DNA of 64,000 nucleotides. It comes from a bacterium (GTDB lineage Bacteria > Myxococcota_A > Bradymonadia > UBA7976 > UBA1532). The stretch covers positions 62,001-126,000 of the forward strand of contig JAUHYW010000021.1 of the NCBI GenBank assembly GCA_030426085.1, given 5' to 3'. Positions within the stretch are counted from its first letter, which is position 1. Every line of letters begins with the position of its first letter. This document shows, in pieces, positions 42,785 to 51,484 of this stretch. The position numbers and the translations under genes are program-made. Below the pieces are notes generated by a model, which made no database searches, was not told the DNA's origin, and saw only the letters and a list, made by a program, of their open reading frames with translations.

Positions 42785-43707
42785 CCCAGCGCCCGGCGGG
42801 CCTTGTCCGAGGTGAAGATGAAGCGGGGGCAGTAGCCCCAGGTGATGGTGTTGCGGTTGACGAGCGGATCGCCCCCGAACAGCTTGCCCCCCAGCTCGCT
42901 GGCCGCGGCGGCGATCGTCGCCAGCCACCGGGGGGCGACGAAGCGGGGCGGCTTCACGCCCGCGGTGGACGCGATGGCCCGGAACATCTCGCCGTAGGAC
43001 CGGTTCTCGCCGCCGAGGATGTACCGCTCACCGGCCGCACCCTTCTGCCACGCGGCGACCATGCCCCGGGCGACCGCCCGGGCGTCGGCGAAGCAGTTGC
43101 GCCCGGTGCTCATGCCCGGCACCCGGCCCCGCACCACGTCGATGATCATCTTGCCCGAGCTGGGGCCCACGTCGTACGGCCCGAACATGAAGCCGGGGTT
43201 GACGACGACCGCGTCGAGCCCCTCGGCGACCGCGGCCCGGACCCGCTCCTCGGCGGCCCGCTTGGTGATGACATAGCCATCGTCCAAGCCATGCTCGGCG
43301 AAGTTGAACGGCGCGGTCTCGTCGCTGGGCGTCACGCCATCGACGCTCAGCCCGACCGTCACCGTGCTCGAGCAGTGGATCAGGCGCCCGGCGGATACCA
43401 TCCGCATGGCATCGATGACATTCTGGGTGCCATCGACGTTGGTCCGCTGCAAGGCCGGCGAGACCCGGCGCTCGATGCTGACCATGGCCGCGCAGTGGAA
43501 CACCGCCTCGGCCCCGTCGAAGGCCCGGGCGAGCGCCTCCCGATCGCCCAGGTCGGCCTCGACCCACTCCAGCTCGAGGTGGTCCAGGTGCCCGGTCTTC
43601 GAAGTCGCCCGCCGGGTACAGCGCACCGCATGCCCCGCCTGCCGCAGCGCCTCGGCGAGGTTGCCCCCCAGAAGCCCGGTCGCGCCGGTCACCGTCACCT
43701 TCGCCAT
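42712..43707 (-). CDS. NAD-dependent epimerase/dehydratase (3beta-HSD/DFR-like)
   Basis: A 331-residue extended short-chain dehydrogenase. It has TGATGLLGGNL at residues 7-17 for NAD(P), the DL-D pair at EADLGD, and the active-site YVITK (YxxxK) with upstream HCSSTVTV supplying the Ser. Members reduce or epimerise sterol, flavonoid or nucleotide-sugar ketones; the dihydroflavonol-reductase/3beta-HSD branch fits best. No membrane segment is obvious. The start MAKVTVTG is the standard family N-terminus, and longer in-frame codons are rejected. Its tail overlaps the convergent TetR gene. Confidence 0.9.
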   Translation of the reverse strand: MAKVTVTGATGLLGGNLAEALRQAGHAVRCTRRATSKTGHLDHLELEWVEADLGDREALARAFDGAEAVFHCAAMVSIERRVSPALQRTNVDGTQNVIDAMRMVSAGRLIHCSSTVTVGLSVDGVTPSDETAPFNFAEHGLDDGYVITKRAAEERVRAAVAEGLDAVVVNPGFMFGPYDVGPSSGKMIIDVVRGRVPGMSTGRNCFADARAVARGMVAAWQKGAAGERYILGGENRSYGEMFRAIASTAGVKPPRFVAPRWLATIAAAASELGGKLFGGDPLVNRNTITWGYCPRFIFTSDKARRALGYDPGSPDAGVAAALDWFRASGRL

Positions 43708-43771
43708 CGTCACGCCTCCCGCGTCGCGGGGCACTCTACGCGGGGCGTGACCGGCGCGAAAGCGGATCGCT

Positions 43772-44893
43772 TCAGCGGATCCGCAAGCGGGCGTGGGCGT
43801 CGACCGCGCCGAACGCCTGCACATCCGCGCCGCCGGGCACGTAGAGCCAGTCGCCGACGACCGCCGCGCCGGTGCCGTGCTTGGGCAGCGGCATGTCATC
43901 CAGGATCCGCCACGTATCGCAGGCCACGTCGTAGACCTCGACCTGGGGGAAGACCCCGCTCGGCCGGGCCGGATCCCCCTCCCCGCCCACCACGTACAGC
44001 CGCCCGTGCCCCCCGGCCGCGGCGACCCCGCCCCGGGACGTCGGCATGTCGGCGCCCCGCCGCCACGCGCCCTGCGCCGGATCGAAGATGTCGACCCGGG
44101 GCACATGGGCCCCGATGCGCGAGTCCCGCCCGCCGGCCACGACGAGCAGGCCATCGACGGCCGCGGCGGCCATGTGATCCCGGGGCGGGCCGGGCAGGTC
44201 GGGCAGGCGGGTCCAGCTCATGTCGGACGGATCGAAGGCGTGCACCGCCGAGATCGCGCTGCCCGCGGCGAAGCCGGCGACCACGTAGATGATCCCGTCG
44301 ATCGCCGCGACCCCCGACGCGCCCCGGTGCCAGCCATCGGGCAGATCGGGCCCCGGGCTCCAGCTCTCGTCGGCCGGATCGTAGACGAAGCTGCGGCCGT
44401 CCTCGGCGAAGAAGCGATCGCGCAGGAAGCCCATCACCCACAGCCGGCCGTCGACGACCACGGCGTTGGCGTGGTGCATCGCGATCGGCAGCGAGGCGAC
44501 CTGCCGCCAGGCGTCCTCTTCCGGATCGTAGGCCGTGACCGTGGGCACGATGCGCCCGCCGCCGTCGAAGCCGCCGATGACGTAGACCTCGCCGCCCAGC
44601 TCGACGACCGCGACCTCCTGGATGGGGCCGCCGATGACCGGCGCCCGATCCTGCCACTCGGGATCCTGCTCGGCGGCGCACGTCGGCGGCGGGCCGCTGT
44701 CGGGCTCGGGCTCCGCGTCGGGCATGGCGTCGGGCTCGGGATCGGGCGCGCCGTCCGGCTCGGGATCGGGGGCCGCGCCGTCGGTCACCGCGCTGTCGGG
44801 CGGCGGCGGCTCGGCGTCGACCTCGGCCGCGCCGTCGTCGCAGGCGGCGAGCAGGCCGCACACGGCCAGGATGATCAACGGTCGGGTGGACAT
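43772..44893 (-). CDS. Kelch-repeat lipoprotein
   Basis: A 373-residue exported protein. The signal MSTRPLIILAVCGLLAAC ends in a lipobox. An Asp/Pro/Glu-rich linker of about 50 residues follows, then six kelch-type blades with recurring patterns such as GEVYVIGGFDGG, GRLWVMGFL, GIIYVVAGFAAG, GLLVVAGGRDSR and GRLYVVGGEGD. Kelch propellers bind proteins or glycans, and some are oxidases; nothing here indicates catalysis. It is 64 bases downstream of the epimerase on the same strand and divergent from the HD-PhyH gene. Confidence 0.88.
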   Translation of the reverse strand: MSTRPLIILAVCGLLAACDDGAAEVDAEPPPPDSAVTDGAAPDPEPDGAPDPEPDAMPDAEPEPDSGPPPTCAAEQDPEWQDRAPVIGGPIQEVAVVELGGEVYVIGGFDGGGRIVPTVTAYDPEEDAWRQVASLPIAMHHANAVVVDGRLWVMGFLRDRFFAEDGRSFVYDPADESWSPGPDLPDGWHRGASGVAAIDGIIYVVAGFAAGSAISAVHAFDPSDMSWTRLPDLPGPPRDHMAAAAVDGLLVVAGGRDSRIGAHVPRVDIFDPAQGAWRRGADMPTSRGGVAAAGGHGRLYVVGGEGDPARPSGVFPQVEVYDVACDTWRILDDMPLPKHGTGAAVVGDWLYVPGGADVQAFGAVDAHARLRIR

Positions 44894-45012
44894 CGGGCCT
44901 CCTTCGCGCGGGAGCGGCGCCGGGCCACGATACACCGACCGCCCGGCCATTCCCCGGTTGCATCGCCGGCCGACCCTGCTCCACCCTGGCCGCACCTGCG
45001 CCGGAGGAGACC

Positions 45013-46398
45013 GTGGCCCTCATCGACAGCGACCCCCGCGCCCCGCTCCCAAAGCGGGTCGACGCGCTCTTCGCGACCCTCGCCGCCGCCGATACGGCGG
45101 GCTACATCGGCGAGCCGGTCTCCCAGCTCGCCCACGCGTTGCAGGCCGCCCACCGGGCCGCCGCCGCCGACGACGAGGCCCTCGCGCTCGCCGCGCTGCT
45201 GCACGACATCGGCCACCTCGCCGACCCCGACGCCCCCCAGATGCAGGGGCTCGGCGCCGCGGATCACGAGCGCATCGGCCGCGCCGTCTGCGACCGCCTC
45301 GGCTTCGCCCCCCGCGTCGGCCGGCTGGTCGAGAGCCACGTCGCGGCCAAGCGCTACCTCGCCCGGCGGGCGGCCTACGACGGCAAGCTCAGCGAGGCCT
45401 CGCGCCGGACGCTCACCTTCCAGGGTGGACCGATGAGCGACGCCGAGGCGGCCGCCTTCGAGGCCGACCCCGACCACAAGGCGATGCTGCGGCTGCGGGC
45501 CTGCGACGAGGCGGCCAAGGACCCCGACGCCGCGGTCCCCGGCCTCGATCACTGGCGGCCCATCGTCGAGCGGCACTTGCAGGCCCAGGCGATCGACGCC
45601 GTGCTCGCCCCGCTGCGCGCGCCGCCCACCGACGCCCAGCTCGCGGCCTGGCGGCGGGATCATCTGCTCGTGCTGCCCGGCCTCCTAGACGGCCGGGGCC
45701 TCGCCGCGCTCGAGGCGTGGACCGCCGACCTGCAAGCCCGGCCCGAGACCCCGGGCAAGTGGATGAAGTACTTCGAGCGGGGCACCGCGGCCCGCCAGCT
45801 CTGCCGGGTGGAGGACTTCGTACCGCATCACGCCGGCTTCGAGGCGCTGCTGTGCGGCCCGCCGCTGATGGCATGGCTGACCCGGCTCATGGGTCAGCCG
45901 GCGTGCCTCTTCAAGGAGAAGATCAACTTCAAGCTGCCCGGCGGGGCCGGCTTCACCGCCCATCAGGACGCCCCGGCCTTCGACGCCTTCGGACACCGCT
46001 ATCACATCACGGTGCTCATCGCCGTCGACCCCCAGACCCGGACCAACGGCGGGCTGGAGTTCAGCGATCCCATCGACGAAGGCACCCTGCTGCCTCAGCG
46101 GAGCGACGGATCGGTGGCCGAAGAGGTCGAGGCCCGGCTGCCGTGGCATCCGCTGGACCTCTCGCCGGGATCGGTGGCGTTCTTCGACAGCTACATCCCC
46201 CACCGATCGGGCCCCAACCGCAGCGACCGGCCCCGGCGGGGGCTGTACGTGACCTACAACCGGGCGGCGGACGGCGATCGACGGGCGGACTACTTCGCCG
46301 ACAAGCGGGCGACCTTCCCCCCCGAGATCGAGCGGGAGCCGGGGGTCGACTACCTGTCGAAGGCGGGGCGCTACAACGTGGGCAACCCCATCCGCTGA
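45013..46398 (+). CDS. HD-domain oxygenase fused to PhyH-type dioxygenase (PhnZ-PhnY-like)
   Basis: A 461-residue fusion. Residues about 40-180 are an HD domain of the PhnZ/TIGR03276 type (AALLHDIGHLADPDAPQ, DHERIGRAVCDRLGF, LVESHVAAKRYL). Residues about 210-450 are a phytanoyl-CoA dioxygenase-like 2-oxoglutarate/Fe(II) enzyme with FTAHQDAPAF (HxD facial triad) and YIPHRSGPNRS (distal His and Arg). In the known PhnY-PhnZ pathway PhnY hydroxylates 2-aminoethylphosphonate and PhnZ splits the C-P bond, giving glycine and phosphate; here both activities would be on one chain, in reverse order. GTG 45013 follows GGAGGAGA. Confidence 0.85.
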   Translation: MALIDSDPRAPLPKRVDALFATLAAADTAGYIGEPVSQLAHALQAAHRAAAADDEALALAALLHDIGHLADPDAPQMQGLGAADHERIGRAVCDRLGFAPRVGRLVESHVAAKRYLARRAAYDGKLSEASRRTLTFQGGPMSDAEAAAFEADPDHKAMLRLRACDEAAKDPDAAVPGLDHWRPIVERHLQAQAIDAVLAPLRAPPTDAQLAAWRRDHLLVLPGLLDGRGLAALEAWTADLQARPETPGKWMKYFERGTAARQLCRVEDFVPHHAGFEALLCGPPLMAWLTRLMGQPACLFKEKINFKLPGGAGFTAHQDAPAFDAFGHRYHITVLIAVDPQTRTNGGLEFSDPIDEGTLLPQRSDGSVAEEVEARLPWHPLDLSPGSVAFFDSYIPHRSGPNRSDRPRRGLYVTYNRAADGDRRADYFADKRATFPPEIEREPGVDYLSKAGRYNVGNPIR

Positions 46399-46402
46399 GC
46401 GC

Positions 46403-47656
46403 TCACTTGCCGCTCGACGCGCCCAGCGCCTGGAGCCGCTCGACCAGATCGACGCCGAAGATCTCCCTGACCTGCTCGACGGTGCCCTTGGCCTTCAGCG
46501 GCAGATCATCCCCCGAGACCCCCGGGGCCCGGCCGTCGATCATCGTCAGCTTCTCGATGCGGCTCTCGGCGATGACCCCGGTGATCATGGGCAGGATCAC
46601 GTCGAACTTCTGCAGCAGGAAGACATCCCGGGCGTGCACCCCGGCCTCGCGCCACGCCTGGGCCATGGTGTCGAGCACCTCGGCCCGGGCCCGCCCGTCC
46701 TCGATGATCGGCGCCGCGTCGGCGCGAGCCTTCTCCTCGGCCGCCTCGCAGGCCGCCTTGGCCGGCTGCACCACGTCGGCCTCGAGCTGCTGCTTGACCT
46801 GCTCGACCCGGGCCTTCTGCACCTCGACCTCGGCCAGCGACTGGGCCACCGCCTGGGCCACGGTGGCCTGCTCCTCGGCGACGAGCGCGCCCCGCTGCGA
46901 CTCGATGTCGGCCAGCCGCTTCGCCGCGTCGGCCCGGGCGATCTCGACCCGGGCCTGGATCTGGGCGGTGACCTCCTTGAGCCGGTTCTCGGCCTGCCGC
47001 ACCAGGGCGTCGGCCCGAGCCCGGGCCTCGGCGATGCGCGACTTGCGGATGATCTCGGCGTTCTTGCGCCGCCCGATCGAGTCCAGGTAGCGCACGTCGT
47101 CCTGCACGTTCTGCACGTTGAGCGTATCGACCACGAGGCCGAGGTTGTTCATGTCGGCCTCGGCCTGCTCGACCAGCCGCTCGGCGAACTTGATCTTGTC
47201 CTCGTTGACCTCTTCGGGGGTCATCGTGGCCAGGACCCCGCGCAACGCGCCTTCGAGCGTGGCCTTGGCCACCCGGATGATGTCCGGCCGCCCCCGCCCC
47301 AGGAAGCGCTCGATGGCCTGATTGAGCACCGGCTCCTGCCCGGCGACCTTGACGTTGGCCACCGCGTGCACGTTGAGCGGCACCCCGCCCTTGCTGTAGG
47401 CGCCGGTCGCGCCCAGCTCGATGATCATGTTGGTCAGGTCGATGCGATCGACCCGCTCGAGCAGCGGGATGCGGATGCCCCGCCCGCCTTTGATCAGGCG
47501 ATAGCCCACGGTGCGGTTGCCCAGGCGGCGGGCCCGGCCGGAGAAGATGAGCACCTCGTTGGGCGCGCAGATGTAGATCAGCTTGCGCAGGCTCAGGACG
47601 CCGAGGGCGCCGATGACCGCGAGGACCGCTGCGATGACGATGATGGCTTCGGGCAT
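46403..47656 (-). CDS. Flotillin/SPFH-domain protein (second in operon)
   Basis: A 417-residue membrane-associated protein. An N-terminal hydrophobic helix (IIVIAAVLAVIGALGVLSL) is followed by the SPFH/PHB domain (IYICAPNEVLIFSGRARRLG, GRGIRIPLLERVDRIDL) and a long Ala/Glu/Arg-rich coiled coil (about 200-330), ending in a flotillin C-domain. Flotillins oligomerise in functional membrane microdomains. The ATG lies 13 bases after the paralogous flotillin gene and the two form an operon with NfeD. Closest to YqiK/FloT-type proteins; which one cannot be told. Confidence 0.92.
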   Translation of the reverse strand: MPEAIIVIAAVLAVIGALGVLSLRKLIYICAPNEVLIFSGRARRLGNRTVGYRLIKGGRGIRIPLLERVDRIDLTNMIIELGATGAYSKGGVPLNVHAVANVKVAGQEPVLNQAIERFLGRGRPDIIRVAKATLEGALRGVLATMTPEEVNEDKIKFAERLVEQAEADMNNLGLVVDTLNVQNVQDDVRYLDSIGRRKNAEIIRKSRIAEARARADALVRQAENRLKEVTAQIQARVEIARADAAKRLADIESQRGALVAEEQATVAQAVAQSLAEVEVQKARVEQVKQQLEADVVQPAKAACEAAEEKARADAAPIIEDGRARAEVLDTMAQAWREAGVHARDVFLLQKFDVILPMITGVIAESRIEKLTMIDGRAPGVSGDDLPLKAKGTVEQVREIFGVDLVERLQALGASSGK

Positions 47657-47669
47657 GGCTCGACTCCTC

Positions 47670-49022
47670 TCAGCCTTCGCGGCCGGTCAGCGGGTTGCGA
47701 TCACTGGCCGGCGTGGGGAACGCCCGCCCCGGGCGCGGCCGTCCGCCGCCCCCGCCCCCGTCACCCTCGGCCGGCGGCGACACCGCCCGGGTCAGCACCT
47801 GGGGCACGTCGATGCCGGTCGTGCGGGCGATGGCCTCGAAGACCGCGTCGAGCATCGCCGGATAGGCCGCGGTGTAGGCCGCGAGCGTCCGGCCGTCGCC
47901 CCCGTCGATGACGTTGAGGTGCTCGACGTGCACCCGCCCCACCGCCTCGGTGGCGGTGGCCAGGATCTTCTCGAGCTGGTCGATGACATAGATCTGCATC
48001 GCCGCGTCGCCCGCCTGGACCCACGAGGCGCGGAGCTGGTCGAGCGCGCCGCGCACCGCCTCACCCCGGGCCCGGATGGTCGCCGCCTCACCCCGGGCGG
48101 AGTAGGCCGCCGCCCGCTTGTTGGCCTCGGCCGGCATGACCTCGTCGATGCGCAGCCGCAGCTCCTCGAGCACGGCCCGCACCCGCTGAAGCTCCTGCTC
48201 GGCGGTGGCCCGCGCCTCGCGGGCGGCGGCGAGGGTGCGCTCCTCGGCCGACTTGACCTCCTGCTCGAGCTCGGCCTGCACCTGGCGCAGGTTGTTCTGC
48301 AAGCGGGCGATGGCCGCGTCGACCTCGTTCTTCTTCACCTCGGCCCGCCCGAGCTGGCCCGCCTCCTCCTCCTCGGCCTCGCGCTGGGCGTCCGACTCGG
48401 CGATCTCGGCGTCCTTGACCACGTTGGCGATGGCCTCGCGGCCGATGCTGTCGAGGTACGAGACGTCGTCGGCGACGTGCTGGATCTTGAGCGTGTCGAG
48501 GTGGATGCCCAGCTTGCGCAGGTCGTCGCTGGAGTCCTCCTGGAGCTGCTGGGCGAACTTCAGCCGGCTCTCGTTGACCTCCTCGGGGGTCAGCTTGGCG
48601 AGCACCTCGCGCAGGTGGCCCTCGAGGGTCTCCTTGGCGACCCGGCGGACCTCGTCGAGGTTCTGGCCCAGGAAGCGCTCGATGGCGTTGCCGATGACCC
48701 CCCGATCGCTGCTGATCTTGACGTTGGCGATGGCGCCCACGTTGAGCGCGATGCCGCCCTTCGAGTAGGCCCCCCGGATCGACAGGGGCACCTCGATGAC
48801 GTTGAGGGTCATGCGATCGACGGTCTCGATGATCGGGAGGCGCCAGCCGCGCCCGCCGAAGACCAGCCGGAAGCCCCGGGTGCTGCCGTCGGAGAGCGCG
48901 TGCTGCCGCCCGGAGAAGATGAGCACTTCGTTGGGCGGGCAGATGTAGAGCAGGCTCTTGGCGATGGCGATGAGCAGCAACAGCCCCACCACCACCGCGA
49001 TCGCGATGTAGACCTCGGTCAT
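47670..49022 (-). CDS. Flotillin/SPFH-domain protein (first in operon)
   Basis: A 450-residue paralogue of the next gene, with the same order: membrane helix (VYIAIAVVVGLLLLIAIA), SPFH domain (LYICPPNEVLIFSGRQHALS, GRGWRLPIIETVDRMTL), coiled coil (about 200-330) and a C-terminal domain. It ends in a Gly-rich, Arg/Pro tail absent from the paralogue. Having two flotillins side by side suggests a hetero-oligomer. It follows the NfeD-like gene by 46 bases, the canonical NfeD-flotillin arrangement, in which NfeD aids flotillin function. Confidence 0.92.
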   Translation of the reverse strand: MTEVYIAIAVVVGLLLLIAIAKSLLYICPPNEVLIFSGRQHALSDGSTRGFRLVFGGRGWRLPIIETVDRMTLNVIEVPLSIRGAYSKGGIALNVGAIANVKISSDRGVIGNAIERFLGQNLDEVRRVAKETLEGHLREVLAKLTPEEVNESRLKFAQQLQEDSSDDLRKLGIHLDTLKIQHVADDVSYLDSIGREAIANVVKDAEIAESDAQREAEEEEAGQLGRAEVKKNEVDAAIARLQNNLRQVQAELEQEVKSAEERTLAAAREARATAEQELQRVRAVLEELRLRIDEVMPAEANKRAAAYSARGEAATIRARGEAVRGALDQLRASWVQAGDAAMQIYVIDQLEKILATATEAVGRVHVEHLNVIDGGDGRTLAAYTAAYPAMLDAVFEAIARTTGIDVPQVLTRAVSPPAEGDGGGGGGRPRPGRAFPTPASDRNPLTGREG

Positions 49023-49068
49023 GACTCCTCCTCTGCCCCCTCGGGGGGCGGTTTGCGCGAACGGGCTG

Positions 49069-49728
49069 TCAGTCTCCCATCAGGGTCTCGCGGCGCACCA
49101 CCCTGGCCTGGGCGCCGAGCATGTCGATGATCACGACGGGCGTGCCGGCGAGCAGCGGCTCGGGCTCGCTGCTCGTGGCGAGCAGATCGATCTCCTCGCC
49201 CCGCACCACGACCCGGATCTTGCCGGTGCCCCCGGGCCGGATCGAGACCCGCACCACCCCCTCGGCCCCCTGATAGTCGTTCAACCCGATGTGACCGTGG
49301 GCCTCGCCCTGCTTGAGCGCCCGCATGGCGTAGGCCATCGCCAGCCCGGCCACCAGCCCGGTGCCCCCCGCGGCGAGGCCGACCACCGGCTCGACGAGGC
49401 TGCCCAGCCAGGTCAGCAGGCCGCCGGTGATGCCGAAGCCGGCGGCGAAGTAGGTCCAGAAACGCAGGCTGAGGAAGGGCAACCAGATGCCTTCGGGATC
49501 GACCCCGTCCAGCGGGCCGCCGTGGGCGACGTCCACCTCGTGATCGAGGTCGTGGTCCACGTCCAGATCGACGTCGCCGTCCAGATCGAGGTCGACGTCG
49601 CCGTCCACGTCCAGATCGACGTCGTGGTCCAGCTCCAGATCGGCGTCGTGATCCCCGATGCCGCCGAGCGCGGACAGCACGATGAGCACGCCGCCGACGA
49701 TACCGGCGATGAGATAGACGCTGAGCAT
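49069..49728 (-). CDS. NfeD-like membrane protein with Asp-rich repeat loop
   Basis: A 219-residue inner-membrane protein: an N-terminal helix (MLSVYLIAGIVGGVLIVLSA), then an acidic loop of about 40 residues built from DVDLD/DVDGD/DVDHD steps, two or three further helices (FWTYFAAGFGITGGLLTW, VVGLAAGGTGLVAGLAMAYA) and a C-terminal OB-fold domain (GAEGVVRVSIRPGGTGKIRV) typical of short NfeD proteins. NfeD partners flotillins in membrane microdomains, and the two downstream genes are flotillins. The acidic loop is unusual for the family and may bind cations. The ATG at 49728 excludes an 11-codon extension into the promoter. Confidence 0.88.
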   Translation of the reverse strand: MLSVYLIAGIVGGVLIVLSALGGIGDHDADLELDHDVDLDVDGDVDLDLDGDVDLDVDHDLDHEVDVAHGGPLDGVDPEGIWLPFLSLRFWTYFAAGFGITGGLLTWLGSLVEPVVGLAAGGTGLVAGLAMAYAMRALKQGEAHGHIGLNDYQGAEGVVRVSIRPGGTGKIRVVVRGEEIDLLATSSEPEPLLAGTPVVIIDMLGAQARVVRRETLMGD

Positions 49729-49811
49729 GGGGGGACGGTAGCAACCCGTAGTCGGGGCCACAAGCGGTTCCCGACCGGGGCGTCAGGGTCGACGCGCTCG
49801 GGCCCCGGGGC

Positions 49812-50363
49812 TCAGCCCCAGCCGCGCAGGCGGGTCTCTTCGGAGCGGTACGAGGCCAGCGACTCGAGCACCACCTCGACCGCCCGCTTCGAGCCCTCGA
49901 AGCCCTCCACCTCGACCGCCTTGTTCTCCAGGGCCTTGTAGTCCTCGAAGAACCGCTGGATCTCGCGGAACATGTGGTTGGGGAGCTGCTCGATGTCGCT
50001 GTAGGTGTTGAACGCGGGATCGGTCACCTGCACCGCGATGATCTTGTCGTCGGCCGCGCCCTCGTCGAGCATGTGCATCACCCCGATGGCCCGGGCCTGC
50101 ATGATGGCGAGGGGCACCACCGGCTCGTTGCCCAGCACCAGCACGTCGAGCGGATCGCCGTCGGGGCAGTACGATCGGGGCACGAAGCCATAATTCGCCG
50201 GATAGATGACCGACGAGTAGAGGATGCGGTCGACCCGCAGCAGCCCCGAGGGCTTGTCCAGCTCGTACTTCACCTTCGAGCCCTTGGGGATCTCGATGAC
50301 GACGTTGAACGCCTCGGCGGCGGTGTCGGGGTTGTTGGGCAGATCGTGCCAGGGATGGGCCAT
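49812..50363 (-). CDS. ppa: Inorganic pyrophosphatase, family I
   Basis: A 183-residue cytosolic enzyme hydrolysing pyrophosphate to phosphate. The family signatures are complete: VVIEIPKGSKVKYELDK (about 21-37), the YPANYGFVP element and the metal-binding DGDPLDVLVL (Asp triad) near residues 67-76, plus DDKIIAV later. Length is as expected for bacterial PPase. The ATG follows CTCGGAGGACACC. It is divergent from the MazG-like gene across 131 bases. The pairing of two pyrophosphate-related genes may be chance. Confidence 0.96.
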   Translation of the reverse strand: MAHPWHDLPNNPDTAAEAFNVVIEIPKGSKVKYELDKPSGLLRVDRILYSSVIYPANYGFVPRSYCPDGDPLDVLVLGNEPVVPLAIMQARAIGVMHMLDEGAADDKIIAVQVTDPAFNTYSDIEQLPNHMFREIQRFFEDYKALENKAVEVEGFEGSKRAVEVVLESLASYRSEETRLRGWG

Positions 50364-50494
50364 GGTGTCCTCCGAGAGCCGCTCCAGAGAGCCGCGCGCG
50401 CCACCAGGACGCCCGAGGCCCCCTCCGGGTTGCGCCGGTTGCCCGGATGGGGCGGCTGGCGTACCGTCCGTCGCGGATCGGACGGGAGGCATCG

Positions 50495-50839
50495 ATGGAG
50501 ACCGAGCGGGACAGCTTCGCGGCCATGCGGGCGGCGGTGCAGGCGTTCCACGACAAGCACGACTTCGCCCACAACGGCGGCGAGGCGCTGCACTACCGGG
50601 TGGCGCTGATGGCCGAAGAGCTGGGCGAGATCTCGGCGGCGATCACCAAGGGGCGGCCGGTCGAAGAGATCGCCGAGGAGTGCGCCGATCTGCTCATCCT
50701 GCTCATCGGCACCGACATCTCGGCCGACTTCGACCTCGGGGCGGCTTTCTGGAAGAAGGTCGCCGCGCTGATGCAGCGCCCGGCGCGCACGGTGCGGGAT
50801 CACGTCCGGGTGTCGGCCAGCTTCGGCGACGAGGGTTGA
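50495..50839 (+). CDS. MazG-like nucleotide pyrophosphohydrolase
   Basis: A 114-residue all-helical protein with the single-domain MazG pattern: ALMAEELGEISAAI followed by EEIAEECADLLILLIG, supplying the EExxE and ExxD magnesium ligands. Such enzymes hydrolyse (d)NTPs to monophosphate and pyrophosphate, clearing damaged or regulatory nucleotides. The ATG at 50495 lies after GGGAGG at good spacing; the longer reading from 50447 lacks any signal. Convergent with the OmpA-like gene, with 18 bases between the stops. Confidence 0.88.
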   Translation: METERDSFAAMRAAVQAFHDKHDFAHNGGEALHYRVALMAEELGEISAAITKGRPVEEIAEECADLLILLIGTDISADFDLGAAFWKKVAALMQRPARTVRDHVRVSASFGDEG

Positions 50840-50857
50840 CCGCGCCGGGGCGCCGGC

Positions 50858-51442
50858 TCAGGGCCGGCTGTCGGCGCTGCCCGGATGCCGGGGCAGGTGG
50901 GCCAGGGCGTAGCCCGCGCCGCCGTCCAGCGGCACGAACCGGATCTCGACCCGCCGGCGGCTGTCGATCCGCAGCGTGATCGGCCCGGTGCGGGCCTCAC
51001 CCAGCGAGCGCACCGCCAGACGCCCCGGCTCGACCCCCTGCTCGACCAGCAGATCGGCCACCCGCAGCGCCCGCTCGCTGGCCAGCATGCGGTTGTCGCC
51101 CGAGAAGCCGACCGGGTCGGAGTAGCCGATGACCTCGACCGCCCGCTCGACGGTCAGCGTCGCGAGGCAGTCGGCGAGCATCGACAGCCGGGTGGTGTCG
51201 GCCGGGCCCGGTTCGGTGCCGCCGGCGTCGAAGTAGATGGTCGTCTCGCCGACGTCGCACGCGGCGTGCAGATCGCCGAGCAGCGCGCTCCGGGCCTCGG
51301 CGACGTGGGCCACGACCGCGCCGGGCAGCCCGTCGTCGGCCTGCCCGAGATCGGGGGTGGCGTGGCTCGAGTCGACGGCCCAGCCGAGGCTCGAGAGGGC
51401 GACGAGGCACGCGGTCAGAGCCATCCGATCACAGCGATGCAT
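50858..51442 (-). CDS. OmpA-like periplasmic protein
   Basis: A 194-residue exported protein with a signal-like start (MHRCDRMALTACLVALSSLGWA). Its main part is an OmpA/MotB-type peptidoglycan-binding domain (about 65-165): TTIYFDAGGTEPGPADTTRL, VEVIGYSDPVGFSGDNRMLASERALRVADLL and VRSLGE. The usual GHTD motif is replaced by GYSDPVG, so peptidoglycan binding may be altered. There is no lipobox and no beta-barrel. An ATG 12 bases upstream (51454) is an alternative start. Followed on the other strand by the MazG-like gene. Confidence 0.8.
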   Translation of the reverse strand: MHRCDRMALTACLVALSSLGWAVDSSHATPDLGQADDGLPGAVVAHVAEARSALLGDLHAACDVGETTIYFDAGGTEPGPADTTRLSMLADCLATLTVERAVEVIGYSDPVGFSGDNRMLASERALRVADLLVEQGVEPGRLAVRSLGEARTGPITLRIDSRRRVEIRFVPLDGGAGYALAHLPRHPGSADSRP

Positions 51443-51484
51443 ATGACACTCCATGACAATCCGTGGCAGTGGGTCGGTCGGGGT

